From positions 1,488,001 through 1,552,000 of the forward strand of contig NZ_JACHLE010000001.1 in assembly GCF_014204415.1 (NCBI RefSeq): 64,000 nucleotides of DNA, written 5' to 3'. The position numbers and the translations under genes are program-made. Numbering within the stretch: the stretch's first letter is position 1; every line of letters begins with the position of its first letter. Of this stretch, positions 25,890 through 34,683 are shown piece by piece. Under the pieces are notes generated by a model. That model saw only the letters and a list, made by a program, of their open reading frames with translations. It searched no databases and was not told the origin of the DNA. The DNA comes from Chryseobacterium defluvii. Lineage in GTDB: Bacteria; Bacteroidota; Bacteroidia; Flavobacteriales; Weeksellaceae.

Positions 25890-26270
25890 ATGTCTCTTCT
25901 AAAATCAGAAAAAATGAATTATAGACAGGCTGTTCAGGAAATCACAAAAATATTTCCTGAGATAGAGAATGAGCTGCAAGAAAACAAAACCCGAAATTCT
26001 TACAATGTCATCCGGACGTTTACCAATCACATAAACAAAATGATTTTGGGAAACAGGAAAAAACAATTATTCAAAAGCATGAAGATGATGAATGATCTGT
26101 ATAAAAACGGTGATGCCTCTCTCAGAAATGCCATAGAGAATACTTTTATCTATTCACTGGACAACTGCACCGTATTTTGCAGCAAGGAGTACAGAAAAGT
26201 GGTTTTTAATCTTATTTCCTTTGATCTGCAGAAGATCTACCTGAAACAGATTTACAGACATGGCATGTAA
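25890..26270 (+). CDS. Small helical hypothetical protein (DUF7674-like), copy 1
   Basis: A 126-residue, apparently all-helical cytosolic protein. Pattern elements (NVIRTFTNHINKMI, LYKNGDASLRNAIENTFIYSL) resemble a flavobacterial DUF often labelled DUF7674; I am not certain of the number. It shares the layout W/LYxNGxxxxxxxIENxFxxS with the gene at 26485-26883, so the two are paralogues. An alternative ATG at 25914 (MNYRQAVQ) is equally compatible. Function unknown. Confidence 0.7.
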   Translation: MSLLKSEKMNYRQAVQEITKIFPEIENELQENKTRNSYNVIRTFTNHINKMILGNRKKQLFKSMKMMNDLYKNGDASLRNAIENTFIYSLDNCTVFCSKEYRKVVFNLISFDLQKIYLKQIYRHGM

Positions 26271-26318
26271 AACTTTTATTACATTTTTCAACACGTTCAT
26301 TACAAAAATCAGAACATT

Positions 26319-26447
26319 ATGAGATCTAAAATCAGAAAAAAAATTGACTGGAAACAATGGGAAACATCCAATTCCAGGCACCATATGGAAATACTGGCAA
26401 CTCACATTGCCGTCATTATCGGTGTATTTATTTTTAGTTTGGTATAA
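26319..26447 (+). CDS. 42-residue single-pass membrane peptide
   Basis: A short open frame: a basic N-terminus (MRSKIRKKIDWKQWE), then one hydrophobic helix (about residues 25-42) ending at the C-terminus. It lies 48 bases after copy 1 and 37 bases before copy 2 of the paralogous helical proteins, on the same strand. Its position, start context and charged-then-hydrophobic layout argue that it is real. Function is unknown; a small inner-membrane peptide acting with its neighbours is a guess. Confidence 0.5.
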   Translation: MRSKIRKKIDWKQWETSNSRHHMEILATHIAVIIGVFIFSLV

Positions 26448-26484
26448 TTTTAGCGGCAATAAAACAGTTTGAAAAGTATTAATT

Positions 26485-26883
26485 ATGATGAACGGACAAA
26501 TGAGAACTATTAATCAAAAAATAGCTACAGAATATTTAAAATTTTTCTATCCGCCACTTCGAAATGAGATCATTCAACTGTCAGCGCAAAATAATTTCGC
26601 AGGGATCATTCAGGCAACCATCAATTACTTAAAGGATCTGCTGGAGGAATCCAGGATCAATATTATTGCCCACCATATCAAACTGATGGACTGGCTGTAC
26701 AGGAACGGAAATTCCTATGTAAAAGGCATGATCGAAAATCTTTTTGTAAGGTCATTTGAAAGCTTTAAAAAGCATGCTAAGCTTCAGCACTGGAATCTTC
26801 TTTATGAATATATGCCTGTAAAGTTTCAGGAAATCTATCTGGAACAGCAGAAGAAGGATGAAATATTCTTTGGTAAGAACTAA
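26485..26883 (+). CDS. Small helical hypothetical protein (DUF7674-like), copy 2
   Basis: A 132-residue paralogue of the gene at 25890-26270. NFAGIIQATINYLKDLL matches the NVIRTF region, WLYRNGNSYVKGMIENLFVRSF matches LYKNGDASLRNAIENTFIYS, and both end FQxIYLxQ. It is helical, with no signal or membrane segment. A terminator follows at 26899-26932. Function unknown. Confidence 0.7.
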   Translation: MMNGQMRTINQKIATEYLKFFYPPLRNEIIQLSAQNNFAGIIQATINYLKDLLEESRINIIAHHIKLMDWLYRNGNSYVKGMIENLFVRSFESFKKHAKLQHWNLLYEYMPVKFQEIYLEQQKKDEIFFGKN

Positions 26884-26898
26884 TTTTGAAAAAAAAAC

Positions 26899-26932
26899 AA
26901 AAGCTCTCTGATAAATAATTCAGAGAGTTTTT
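26899..26932 (+). terminator. Terminator after the paired helical-protein genes
   Basis: An AAAAGCTCTCTGA/TCAGAGAGTTTTT stem with one G-T pair, an eight-base loop and a T run lies 16 bases past the stop at 26883. Confidence 0.85.
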
Positions 26933-26944
26933 TATATTTAATGC

Positions 26945-27553
26945 ATGAAAATAAGGGTTACTTTTATAATTCTCCTCTATGCAATTCTCATGAATGCTCA
27001 GATCTCAGAGAAGGTGAAAGAATTAGCCAAACCATTAGACACTGTTTCTTATGCTGAATCATCCCATGTTGGGGTGGGGAGGTGAAGAAAGCAAAATTTA
27101 TAATTATTTTAAAAAATTATCTGAAACTGCCAGTAATGATGAGCTTTATTTCTTTGCCAGACATGGAAGTAATTCATTAAGAATATATTCCAGTGAAGAA
27201 CTTCTCAGAAGAAATGATAAAAGATTTTTAAACATTTATAAGTTTTATTCTGAAGATCCCCTATTTATAACTTACCATATGGGATGCAACGGATCAAGAA
27301 AAGATATGACTCAATTATTAAAAAATGAGATTTTTTAATAAGACAGGTTTTTGCCTTTATTAAGGGATGGAAAGCTCAAAAGAACGACAATACATGGGAA
27401 AAAGAAGATCTGAATAAACTAGAACGGAAATATAAAAATATTACCCAAACTGATCTGGATTTCTATGAAAAAGAGATGAAAAAAATTGATAAAACCTATG
27501 TTTACAGAAAATTACAAATTATAGAAGAATACAAAAAGATTCAGATTGAATAA
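26945..27553 (+). pseudogene. Frameshifted exported hypothetical protein
   Basis: Three open segments in order would make one protein of about 202 residues: MKIRVTFIILLYAILMNAQ (signal peptide) and on to YAESSH in one frame, NHPMLGWGGEESKIYNYF to LLKNEI in the next, and RQVFAFIKGWKAQKN to KKIQIE* back in the first frame. The shifts lie near 27057-27070 (one extra base) and in the T run near 27333-27340 (one base missing). I do not recognise the family. It is either a decaying gene or two sequencing errors; the homopolymer at the second site fits either. Confidence 0.7.
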
Positions 27554-27592
27554 AAAAGAATTCCCCGGGCTTCGCCCGGGGAATTCTTTTTT
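27552..27592. terminator. Bidirectional 19-bp hairpin next to dnaK
   Basis: AAAAAAGAATTCCCCGGGC (27552-27570) is perfectly complementary to 27574-27592 with a TTC loop. It overlaps the last codon of the pseudogene and lies 21 bases past the dnaK stop on the other strand. Confidence 0.92.
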
Positions 27593-27613
27593 ATTCATCA
27601 GTCTAAGACTGTA

Positions 27614-29530
27614 TTATTTCACTTCTTCAAAGTCTGCATCCTGCACATCTTCGCTTCCGGCACCAGCACCACCAGTATTCTGCTGAGCTCCGGCATCAGC
27701 ACCCTGAGCCTGCTGCCCTGCTGCATACAACTCTTCTGAAGCCGCCATCCATGCTGCGTCCAAAGCTTCTGTTTTAGCTTTCACATCATCGGAATTCTTA
27801 GCTTCGAAAGCTGTTTTAAGTTCAGCTGCCGCAATTTCAATCGCTGCTTTTTTATCAGCAGAAAGTTTGTCTCCAAACTCTTTCAATTGTTTCTCCGTTT
27901 GGAAGATTAATCCGTCAGCTTTATTGAAGATCTCAACCTCTTCTTTTTTCTTCGCATCGGCAGAAGCATTTTCCTGGGCCTCTTTCTTCATTTTTTCGAT
28001 CTCCTCATCTGAAAGTCCTGAAGATGCCTGAATCTTGATAGACTGTTCTTTTCCTGTTCCTTTATCTTTTGCAGATACGTGAAGGATACCGTTCGCGTCA
28101 ATATCGAAAGTTACTTCGATCTGAGGAACCCCTCTTGGTGCAGGTGGAATATCTGTTAAATCAAATCTTCCGATCTCCTTGTTATCATTGAACATTGGTC
28201 TTTCTCCCTGTCCTACTCTGATGCTTACAGCCGGCTGGTTATCGGATGCCGTAGAGAATACTTCAGATTTTTTAGTCGGGATTGTAGTATTGGCTTCGAT
28301 CAGCTTAGTAAATACAGAACCCATTGTTTCAATACCTAAAGAAAGCGGGGTAACGTCAAGAAGCAATACATCTTTTACGTCTCCTGTTAAAACTCCACCC
28401 TGAATAGCAGCACCTATTGCTACTACTTCATCAGGATTCACTCCTTTTGAAGGGGATTTTCCGAAGAATTTTTCTACAGCTTCCTGGATAGCCGGGATTC
28501 TGGTAGAACCTCCTACAAGGATGATTTCATCAATATCAGAAACACTCATTCCTGCATTCTTAAGGGCAGATTTACAAGGCTCTATCGTTCTTTGGATAAG
28601 ACTATGGGCCAATTGCTCAAATTTAGCTCTGGTCAAAGTCTTCACAAGGTGCTTAGGGCCTGTGGCCGTAGCTGTAATATAAGGAAGGTTGATCTCTGTC
28701 TGTTGAGAAGAGGATAACTCTATTTTAGCTTTTTCAGCCGCTTCTTTCAATCTTTGAAGAGCGATTGCGTCAGATTTCAAATCTACTCCTTCCTCAGCCT
28801 TGAACTCATCAGCCATCCAGTCGATGATCACATTATCAAAGTCATCTCCTCCCAAGTGCGTATCCCCATCTGTAGCTTTTACCTCGAAGGAATCATTGCC
28901 ATCTACTTCATACAATTCAAGAACGGAAACGTCATGGGTACCACCACCGCAGTCGAAAACCACAATGTTCATATCTTTTTTACCCACTTTATCCAATCCG
29001 TAAGCCAAAGCTGCAGCAGTAGGCTCATTGATAATTCTTTCTACTTTAAGTCCTGCAATTTCTCCAGCCTCCTTAGTAGCCTGTCTTTGTGCATCATTAA
29101 AATAAGCCGGCACAGTAATTACCGCTCTGGTCACTTCCTGTCCAAGGTAATCTTCAGCCGTTTTCTTCATTTTCTGAAGGATCATGGCAGAAATTTCCTG
29201 AGGAGTATATTCTCTGTCGTCAATTTTTACTTTTACGGTATCATTCGGGCCGCTTACCACTTCATAAGGCACTCTTGAAATTTCAGAGGCATCATCTTTA
29301 AAATGAGTACCAATAAATCTTTTGATAGAATATACGGTCTTCCTTGGATTCGTTACAGCCTGTCTTTTTGCAGGATCCCCTACTTTTCTTTCTCCATCTT
29401 CCGTGAATGCTACAATAGAAGGTGTAGTCCTTTTCCCTTCTGCATTAGGAATAACTACAGGGTCTTTACCCTCCATTACAGCAACACAAGAGTTGGTAGT
29501 TCCTAAGTCAATTCCAATTATTTTACTCAT
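27614..29530 (-). CDS. dnaK: Molecular chaperone DnaK (Hsp70)
   Basis: ATP-dependent cytosolic chaperone, 638 residues, full length. The nucleotide-binding domain has [17 protein letters not shown] at the N-terminus, the phosphate loops [14 protein letters not shown] and [11 protein letters not shown], followed by the linker [16 protein letters not shown], the substrate domain and a helical lid. The C-terminus ends with the conserved acidic [11 protein letters not shown]. One unusual point is GGGTHD where GGGTFD is commoner. There is no grpE or dnaJ neighbour. The bidirectional hairpin at 27552-27592 ends it. Confidence 0.97.
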   Translation of the reverse strand: MSKIIGIDLGTTNSCVAVMEGKDPVVIPNAEGKRTTPSIVAFTEDGERKVGDPAKRQAVTNPRKTVYSIKRFIGTHFKDDASEISRVPYEVVSGPNDTVKVKIDDREYTPQEISAMILQKMKKTAEDYLGQEVTRAVITVPAYFNDAQRQATKEAGEIAGLKVERIINEPTAAALAYGLDKVGKKDMNIVVFDCGGGTHDVSVLELYEVDGNDSFEVKATDGDTHLGGDDFDNVIIDWMADEFKAEEGVDLKSDAIALQRLKEAAEKAKIELSSSQQTEINLPYITATATGPKHLVKTLTRAKFEQLAHSLIQRTIEPCKSALKNAGMSVSDIDEIILVGGSTRIPAIQEAVEKFFGKSPSKGVNPDEVVAIGAAIQGGVLTGDVKDVLLLDVTPLSLGIETMGSVFTKLIEANTTIPTKKSEVFSTASDNQPAVSIRVGQGERPMFNDNKEIGRFDLTDIPPAPRGVPQIEVTFDIDANGILHVSAKDKGTGKEQSIKIQASSGLSDEEIEKMKKEAQENASADAKKKEEVEIFNKADGLIFQTEKQLKEFGDKLSADKKAAIEIAAAELKTAFEAKNSDDVKAKTEALDAAWMAASEELYAAGQQAQGADAGAQQNTGGAGAGSEDVQDADFEEVK

Positions 29531-29762
29531 AATATTGTATATTTTTTCTAATTTTTAATTTTAATTTACACTCTCAAATTCTCAATATTTGTACCATAGA
29601 GAAATATCTGACAAATTGACACACTCTCCGGTATAACCAATAAATTCACGATTTAAACGGTGATAGATAGTGACAAAGTTTAAAAATTAATCAAAGTTTA
29701 ACCTGATGCATTGGCCATAGAAGGTTTTGAATTACTATTTTTGATAAATTTTATCATTTTAT

Positions 29763-31835
29763 ATGTCATTACAATTCAATCCCAGGGATATTACATGGTT
29801 AGCTTTTAATGAAAGAGTATTGCAGGAAGCAATGGATGAAAAGGTTCCCCTTCATTTACGGATCCGCTTTCTCGGGATTTTCTCCAATAATTTAGATGAG
29901 TTCTTCAGGGTACGTGTTGCAGGATTAAAGCGGGCTATGGATTTCAAGGAAAAAGTAATTGCCGAGTCCTTTTACCAGACACCTTCCAAAATATTACAGA
30001 GAATTAATGATATTGTGATCAGGCAGCAGCAAAATTTTGATAAGACCTGGAAAAAAATTCAGGTTGAAATGGCAGATGAAAAGGTCTTTATTAAAACCTC
30101 CAAAAACCTGACAGGAAAACAAAAGGAGTTTGTAAGAAATTATTTTGATGAAGTGGTGGAATCCAATGTTATTCCCATCCTTCTTCATGATAACACACCT
30201 ATGCCCTATTTAAGGGATAAAAGCCTTTATCTGGGTGTAGCCATGAGAAAAAAAGACTGGCAGTACCAAAGCAATTATGCGATTATAGAAATTCCTTCAC
30301 GCTTCGTAGGACGGTTTGTATTACTGCCTACCGAAGATCCCGAAGAAAAAAACGTCATGCTGCTGGAAGATGTCATTACATTTAACCTTCCCCATATTTT
30401 CTCCTATTTCGGGTATGATGAATTTTCTGCCAATGCTTTTAAGGTGACAAAAGATGCCGAACTGAATCTCGATAATGACATCAAAACCAATTTTGCCGAG
30501 AAAATAGAAAAAGGGATAAAAAACCGAAGAAAAGGAAAACCTACACGTTTTGTTTTTGATAAGGATATGGATAAAGCATTATTAGAACTGCTTATCCGCA
30601 AACTGAACCTGACCAAAAAAGACAGCATAATTCCGGGAGGTAAAATTCATAATTTCAAGCATTTTATGGATTTTCCTGATGTTTTTGAAACCTATGAAAG
30701 GCCTGAGGAAAGAACTTCCTTCTCACACCCCGCATTTGAAAACGGGGAAAGGGTAACGGATGTCATCTTAAAAGACGATGTACTGCTTACTTTTCCCTAT
30801 CATAAATACAATCCTGTTATCGACCTGCTACGCGAAGCTGCAATGGACCCCGATGTAAAGTCAATCCAGATCACAGCTTATCGTTTAGCAGGCAGCTCAA
30901 AGATCATCAATGCATTGGTATATGCCGCCAGAAATGGCAAAGAAGTAACCGTCATGCTGGAACTTCAGGCAAGATTTGATGAAGAATCTAACCTTGAATG
31001 GAAAGATACGCTGGAAGCAGAAGGAATTAATGTTTTGATAGGGATTCCCAACAAAAAGGTTCACGCCAAACTCTGTATTATCAAAAAAAGAGCCCATAAC
31101 AAGACTATTCAGTATGGCTTTATAAGTACCGGAAATTTTAATGAAAAAACGGCCAGAGTATATGGAGATCATCTGCTGATGACTGCTGACCGGGGCATTA
31201 TGGCAGATATCAATAAGGTGTTCAATGTTTTGAAAAAGCCTAAGGATGATTATTTACCTGTCCTGAAAACCTGTAAAAGCTTATTGGTATGCCCCCAGTT
31301 CATGCGTGAAAAAATAGTTCACCATATTGACCGGGAGATTGAAGAGGCCAAAGCCGGCAGAAAAGCTGAAATGATCGTCAAGGTTAATTCGTTAAGCGAC
31401 CGGGCCGTCATTACAAAGCTATATGATGCAGCCAAAGCAGGAGTGGTCATACGGCTGATCGTGCGGGGAATTTATTGTGCCGTCAATCAAAAGGATTTTA
31501 AAGAAAAAATAAAAGCCGTCAGCATTGTGGATGAATATCTGGAACATGCAAGGGTGATCTATTTTTATAACAGGGGTTCCGAAGATATGTATATTTCCTC
31601 AGCAGACTGGATGACGAGAAACCTGGATTACAGGATTGAAGCAGCCGCCAAAATCACGGACAAAAATCTGAAAAAAGAGTTAAAGGATATTCTTGACATT
31701 CAACTGAAAGACAATGTAAAAGCAAGGATACTGGACAAAAAACTGAGCAACGAATATGTAAAAAATGACAAAAAGGAATGCCGTTCTCAGATTGAAATTT
31801 ATAAATATTTAAAAGCTAAAACAAGTACGAAATGA
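29763..31835 (+). CDS. ppk1: Polyphosphate kinase 1
   Basis: Reversibly polymerises the gamma-phosphate of ATP into polyphosphate. It has 690 residues with the N domain (FNPRDITWLAFNERVLQEA), head domain and two PLD-like catalytic domains. The autophosphorylated histidine is in KVHAKLCII, in the first catalytic domain near residue 437. FISTGNFNEKTARVYGDH and the second-domain YISSADWMTRNLDYRIE segments line the active site. Peripheral inner-membrane or cytosolic protein. It overlaps ppx by four bases (ATGA), so synthesis and hydrolysis of polyphosphate are co-expressed. Confidence 0.96.
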   Translation: MSLQFNPRDITWLAFNERVLQEAMDEKVPLHLRIRFLGIFSNNLDEFFRVRVAGLKRAMDFKEKVIAESFYQTPSKILQRINDIVIRQQQNFDKTWKKIQVEMADEKVFIKTSKNLTGKQKEFVRNYFDEVVESNVIPILLHDNTPMPYLRDKSLYLGVAMRKKDWQYQSNYAIIEIPSRFVGRFVLLPTEDPEEKNVMLLEDVITFNLPHIFSYFGYDEFSANAFKVTKDAELNLDNDIKTNFAEKIEKGIKNRRKGKPTRFVFDKDMDKALLELLIRKLNLTKKDSIIPGGKIHNFKHFMDFPDVFETYERPEERTSFSHPAFENGERVTDVILKDDVLLTFPYHKYNPVIDLLREAAMDPDVKSIQITAYRLAGSSKIINALVYAARNGKEVTVMLELQARFDEESNLEWKDTLEAEGINVLIGIPNKKVHAKLCIIKKRAHNKTIQYGFISTGNFNEKTARVYGDHLLMTADRGIMADINKVFNVLKKPKDDYLPVLKTCKSLLVCPQFMREKIVHHIDREIEEAKAGRKAEMIVKVNSLSDRAVITKLYDAAKAGVVIRLIVRGIYCAVNQKDFKEKIKAVSIVDEYLEHARVIYFYNRGSEDMYISSADWMTRNLDYRIEAAAKITDKNLKKELKDILDIQLKDNVKARILDKKLSNEYVKNDKKECRSQIEIYKYLKAKTSTK

Positions 31836-32716
31836 AGATCGCTGCCATAGACATAGGAAGTAATGCCGCAAGACTTTTGATCAATGAAGTAAAGATCAAT
31901 AACAGAAAACCCGAATTCATCAAGCTTAATCTTCTAAGGATTCCCTTACGGCTGGGAATGGACGTTTTTACCCTTGGAAAGATAGGGGAAGAAAGGGAAA
32001 AAATGGTGATTGATTCCATGAAAATCTTCAGTGATCTGATGAAAATCTATAAAGTAGAGCATTACAGGGCCTGCGCGACGAGTGCCATGCGTGATGCCGC
32101 CAACGGACAGGATATCATCAGAGAAGTAAAGAAAGCTTCCGGGATCGATATTGAGATCATCTCAGGAGATGAAGAAGCCACTTTGGTATATGAAAACCAT
32201 GTTGCCGAGGGACTGGATAAAGAATTTTCTTACCTGTATGTAGACGTGGGTGGCGGTTCTACCGAACTTACCTTCTATGAAAACGGTAAAATGAAATATG
32301 AGAAGTCATTCAATATCGGAACCATCCGTTTGCTGAACAACCTGGTAACCCTTGACAACTGGAAGGAGATGAAAGAGGAGATAAAAGATAATATCGTAAG
32401 CAAAAAACCCATTGTTGCTATTGGTTCAGGAGGGAACATCAATAAAGTGTTCTCCATGAGCAAAACCAAAGACGGAAAACCCATGTCATTATCCCATCTT
32501 AAAAAGGTGTATAAAGAATTTAACGCCCTTACCGTAGAAGAAAGAATGACAAAATATAATCTGAGAGAAGACAGAGCCGATGTTTTGGTGCACGCTTTGA
32601 AAATTTATAACAATGTGATGGCATGGGCAGATATCAGCAGGATATTTGTTCCTAAAATCTCTGTAGCAGACGGTCTTATACACAATATTTACAGTCAGTT
32701 GAAGAATAAAAAATAA
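31832..32716 (+). CDS. ppx: Exopolyphosphatase, Ppx/GppA family
   Basis: Removes terminal phosphates from polyphosphate, or the gamma-phosphate of pppGpp. At 294 residues it is the short two-domain ASKHA form without the C-terminal HD domains. AAIDIGSNAARLLI is the phosphate-1 loop, SGDEEATLVY carries the catalytic Glu, and YVDVGGGSTELTFY is phosphate-2. It starts inside the ppk1 stop (ATGA overlap). The short form favours polyphosphate as substrate. A hairpin terminator at 32738-32767 follows. Confidence 0.94.
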   Translation: MKIAAIDIGSNAARLLINEVKINNRKPEFIKLNLLRIPLRLGMDVFTLGKIGEEREKMVIDSMKIFSDLMKIYKVEHYRACATSAMRDAANGQDIIREVKKASGIDIEIISGDEEATLVYENHVAEGLDKEFSYLYVDVGGGSTELTFYENGKMKYEKSFNIGTIRLLNNLVTLDNWKEMKEEIKDNIVSKKPIVAIGSGGNINKVFSMSKTKDGKPMSLSHLKKVYKEFNALTVEERMTKYNLREDRADVLVHALKIYNNVMAWADISRIFVPKISVADGLIHNIYSQLKNKK

Positions 32717-32737
32717 ACTTTCAATTGATAATTTTTA

Positions 32738-32767
32738 AAAGTCAACTGCATTTTTGTAGTTGGCTTT
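32738..32767 (+). terminator. Terminator of the ppk1-ppx operon
   Basis: A 13-pair stem (AAAGTCAACTGCA with TGTAGTTGGCTTT, two G-T pairs) around a TTTT loop lies 21 bases past ppx, with a T-rich tail slightly further on. Confidence 0.65.
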
Positions 32768-32824
32768 ATCTTTTTTAAAGTAAATTAAAGGCATCAATCG
32801 TCATGCTATTATTAATTATAAAAA

Positions 32825-33484
32825 ATGAACCCTAACCCAATCAAAATAATCCTCACTGGAGCTACCGGAATGGTAGGTGAAGGCGTATTAATGGAATGCC
32901 TTGATAACCAGGGTGTTTCAGAAGTCTTAAGCATAGGCAGGAAACCCTCGGGAAAGAAGCATCCTAAATTAAAAGAATATATGGTCCCGGATTTCCTGAA
33001 AATTGATGGAAATGATGAAAATTTAAAAGGATATGATGCCTGTTTTTTCTGCGCAGGGATCAGCAGTGTGGGAATGAGTGAAGAAGATTATACCAGAATC
33101 ACTTATGATACCACTCTGCATTTTGCCAAAGCTGTTTTACATCAAAATCGGGAAATGGTTTTCAATTATGTTTCAGGAGCCCATACCGACAGTACGGAAA
33201 GCGGAAAGCTGATGTGGGCCCGTGTAAAAGGAAAGACAGAGAACGATTTAAAAAAACTCGGTTTTAAAGCAGCTTATAATTTCCGTCCCGGATTTATGAA
33301 ACCTGTAGACGGACAGATCAATGTCAAATGGTTTTTTAGGCCTTTCATCTGGTTTTTCCCTATTCTGCTACCTTCAAAATCATTGACCTTACATCAGGTC
33401 GGGCAGGCCATGATCAATGCGGTGAAGAAAGGATATCCGACTTCTACTCTGGAGATCCGGGATATTAAAAATTTAGCACAATAA
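32825..33484 (+). CDS. NAD(P)-binding Rossmann oxidoreductase (atypical SDR, NmrA/HTATIP2-like)
   Basis: A 219-residue protein with the extended Rossmann motif IILTGATGMVGEGVLMECL (about 8-26), of the TGATGxxGxxV atypical-SDR kind. FFCAGIS (about 73-79) and FNYVSGAHTDS stand where catalytic Ser/Tyr regions would be, but a YxxxK pair is not obvious. FRPGFMKP is typical of HTATIP2/YbjT-like members. Cytosolic; substrate unknown, and some members are sensors rather than enzymes. No neighbours suggest a pathway. Confidence 0.85.
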   Translation: MNPNPIKIILTGATGMVGEGVLMECLDNQGVSEVLSIGRKPSGKKHPKLKEYMVPDFLKIDGNDENLKGYDACFFCAGISSVGMSEEDYTRITYDTTLHFAKAVLHQNREMVFNYVSGAHTDSTESGKLMWARVKGKTENDLKKLGFKAAYNFRPGFMKPVDGQINVKWFFRPFIWFFPILLPSKSLTLHQVGQAMINAVKKGYPTSTLEIRDIKNLAQ

Positions 33485-33578
33485 TAACAATTGTGAAAAG
33501 GATCTTTTGGGAAGAATCTGTTACTGCACTGAAAATGATCCAAGGAATTAAAAATATGAATAATTAAGAATTGTAGTT

Positions 33579-34292
33579 ATGTTTGCATTCGCCATTGATA
33601 CATTACATGAGCCACAAATCATTGCTTATATTGAGAATGTAAAAAATCTGGAAAGCATTAAAACAAATCTTGGTTATCGGGAATTAAGGCTCATCAATGT
33701 TGATAATATTCAAAGTTTAAAATCTGCAATAGAAAAAGCTACTAAAAAGTATGAAAACAATGGTTTTATTTATATGCTGGATGAAAACAAATCAATTTTA
33801 ACCGGAACTTTCGTCAGTAATATTAAAGTAATCAAATCTTCAAAAACTAATATCCATCTGAGTGGTAATGTCTGGCATCATCCTAAGGGATATCATAAAT
33901 CTTGGGAACTGAAAATCAATAACCAAATGAGCGAAAAGAATATCTGGAAAGACCTTAGAAAAGATGAATTACAAGGCTGGCTGGTTTATGCATTACATAC
34001 TATGAAAATAACTTCCGCAAAAGAAAATATTAAAATTCAAATTGACGGGAATGATTTTCACAATTTAGATGAGTTTTTCTGTACAATTGGTGAAGAAGTG
34101 AATGGCATAGGAGGTTATTTTGGACGAAATTTGTATGCTTTACATGATTGCATGAGGGGTGATTTTGGGATAAAATCTATTTCAGAGTTAACCTGGCAAA
34201 ATCATGAAAGAAGTAAAAAACTTTTTAAAGCCAGATTTAATAAAATACTTAAGATTTTTGAGGAATATAAGACCGATGTTATATTAAAATAA
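33579..34292 (+). CDS. Barstar-like protein with an extra N-terminal domain
   Basis: Residues 151-237 show a barstar fold pattern: IKIQIDGNDFHNLDEFF, GGYFGRNLYALHDCMRGDFG, then ELTWQNHERSKKLF. Against barstar, Asp39 is kept (Asp190) but the main barnase-contacting Asp35 is Tyr186, and Trp38 becomes His189. The N-terminal 150 residues include TGTFVSNIKVI and WHHPKGYHKSWEL and match no family I recognise. There is no nearby RNase gene. The pattern suggests an inhibitor for a different toxin, or a protein that has lost RNase binding. Confidence 0.72.
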   Translation: MFAFAIDTLHEPQIIAYIENVKNLESIKTNLGYRELRLINVDNIQSLKSAIEKATKKYENNGFIYMLDENKSILTGTFVSNIKVIKSSKTNIHLSGNVWHHPKGYHKSWELKINNQMSEKNIWKDLRKDELQGWLVYALHTMKITSAKENIKIQIDGNDFHNLDEFFCTIGEEVNGIGGYFGRNLYALHDCMRGDFGIKSISELTWQNHERSKKLFKARFNKILKIFEEYKTDVILK

Positions 34293-34333
34293 GTTTCGGG
34301 TGGCGGGAAGCTTCGCTTCCCGCCACCCGAAAC
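34293..34333 (+). terminator. 19-bp GC-rich hairpin after the barstar-like gene
   Basis: GTTTCGGGTGGCGGGAAGC (34293-34311) pairs perfectly with 34315-34333 around TTC, starting directly after the stop codon. There is no good T run, so it may also serve as an RNA-stabilising or boundary hairpin. Confidence 0.75.
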
Positions 34334-34345
34334 CCTCAAACAACA

Positions 34346-34377
34346 AAAAAGACAGGCCAAAAACCTGTCTTAAAAAA
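34346..34377 (-). terminator. Terminator of the mrp-nifU transcript
   Basis: On the minus strand AAGACAGG/CCTGTCTT with a seven-base loop is followed by a T run. It lies about 20 bases past the NifU stop codon at 34397. Confidence 0.85.
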
Positions 34378-34396
34378 ATATATCTTTTGCTATTTT

Positions 34397-34645
34397 TTAC
34401 TCTACACTGATCACTTTCTCAATTTCCGGAGCGTGCTGTTTAATAGTATTTTCAACCCCCAGTTTCAGTGTTGAAAAATTCAATGAGCATCCGGAGCAAT
34501 TCCCCAAAAGCTTTACAAAAACCTGATTATCCTTCACATCAATAAGCTCAATGTCTCCGCCGTCTTTATTCAGGAATGGGCGTATGCTGTCCAGAGCTTC
34601 CATTACTCTTGTTACGGTATCTTCGTGTGTTATATTTGTTTCCAT
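34397..34645 (-). CDS. NifU C-terminal-domain Fe-S scaffold protein
   Basis: An 82-residue protein consisting of the NifU-like (Nfu) domain only. RPFLNKDGGDIELIDV precedes the cluster-binding GNCSGCSLN, CxxC at about residues 54-57. Nfu domains bind and deliver Fe-S clusters to apoproteins. It follows the Mrp-type ATPase by 38 bases on the same strand, and both are Fe-S carriers, so they form one functional unit. Confidence 0.93.
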   Translation of the reverse strand: METNITHEDTVTRVMEALDSIRPFLNKDGGDIELIDVKDNQVFVKLLGNCSGCSLNFSTLKLGVENTIKQHAPEIEKVISVE

Positions 34646-34683
34646 ATTTTTTTAGTTCAATTCGGTTTTTGAAATTAATTGAA

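Noticed and set aside
28754..29278. Long open frame opposite dnaK
   Set aside because: It is antisense to a certain dnaK, has no family features, and such frames are common opposite highly expressed genes.
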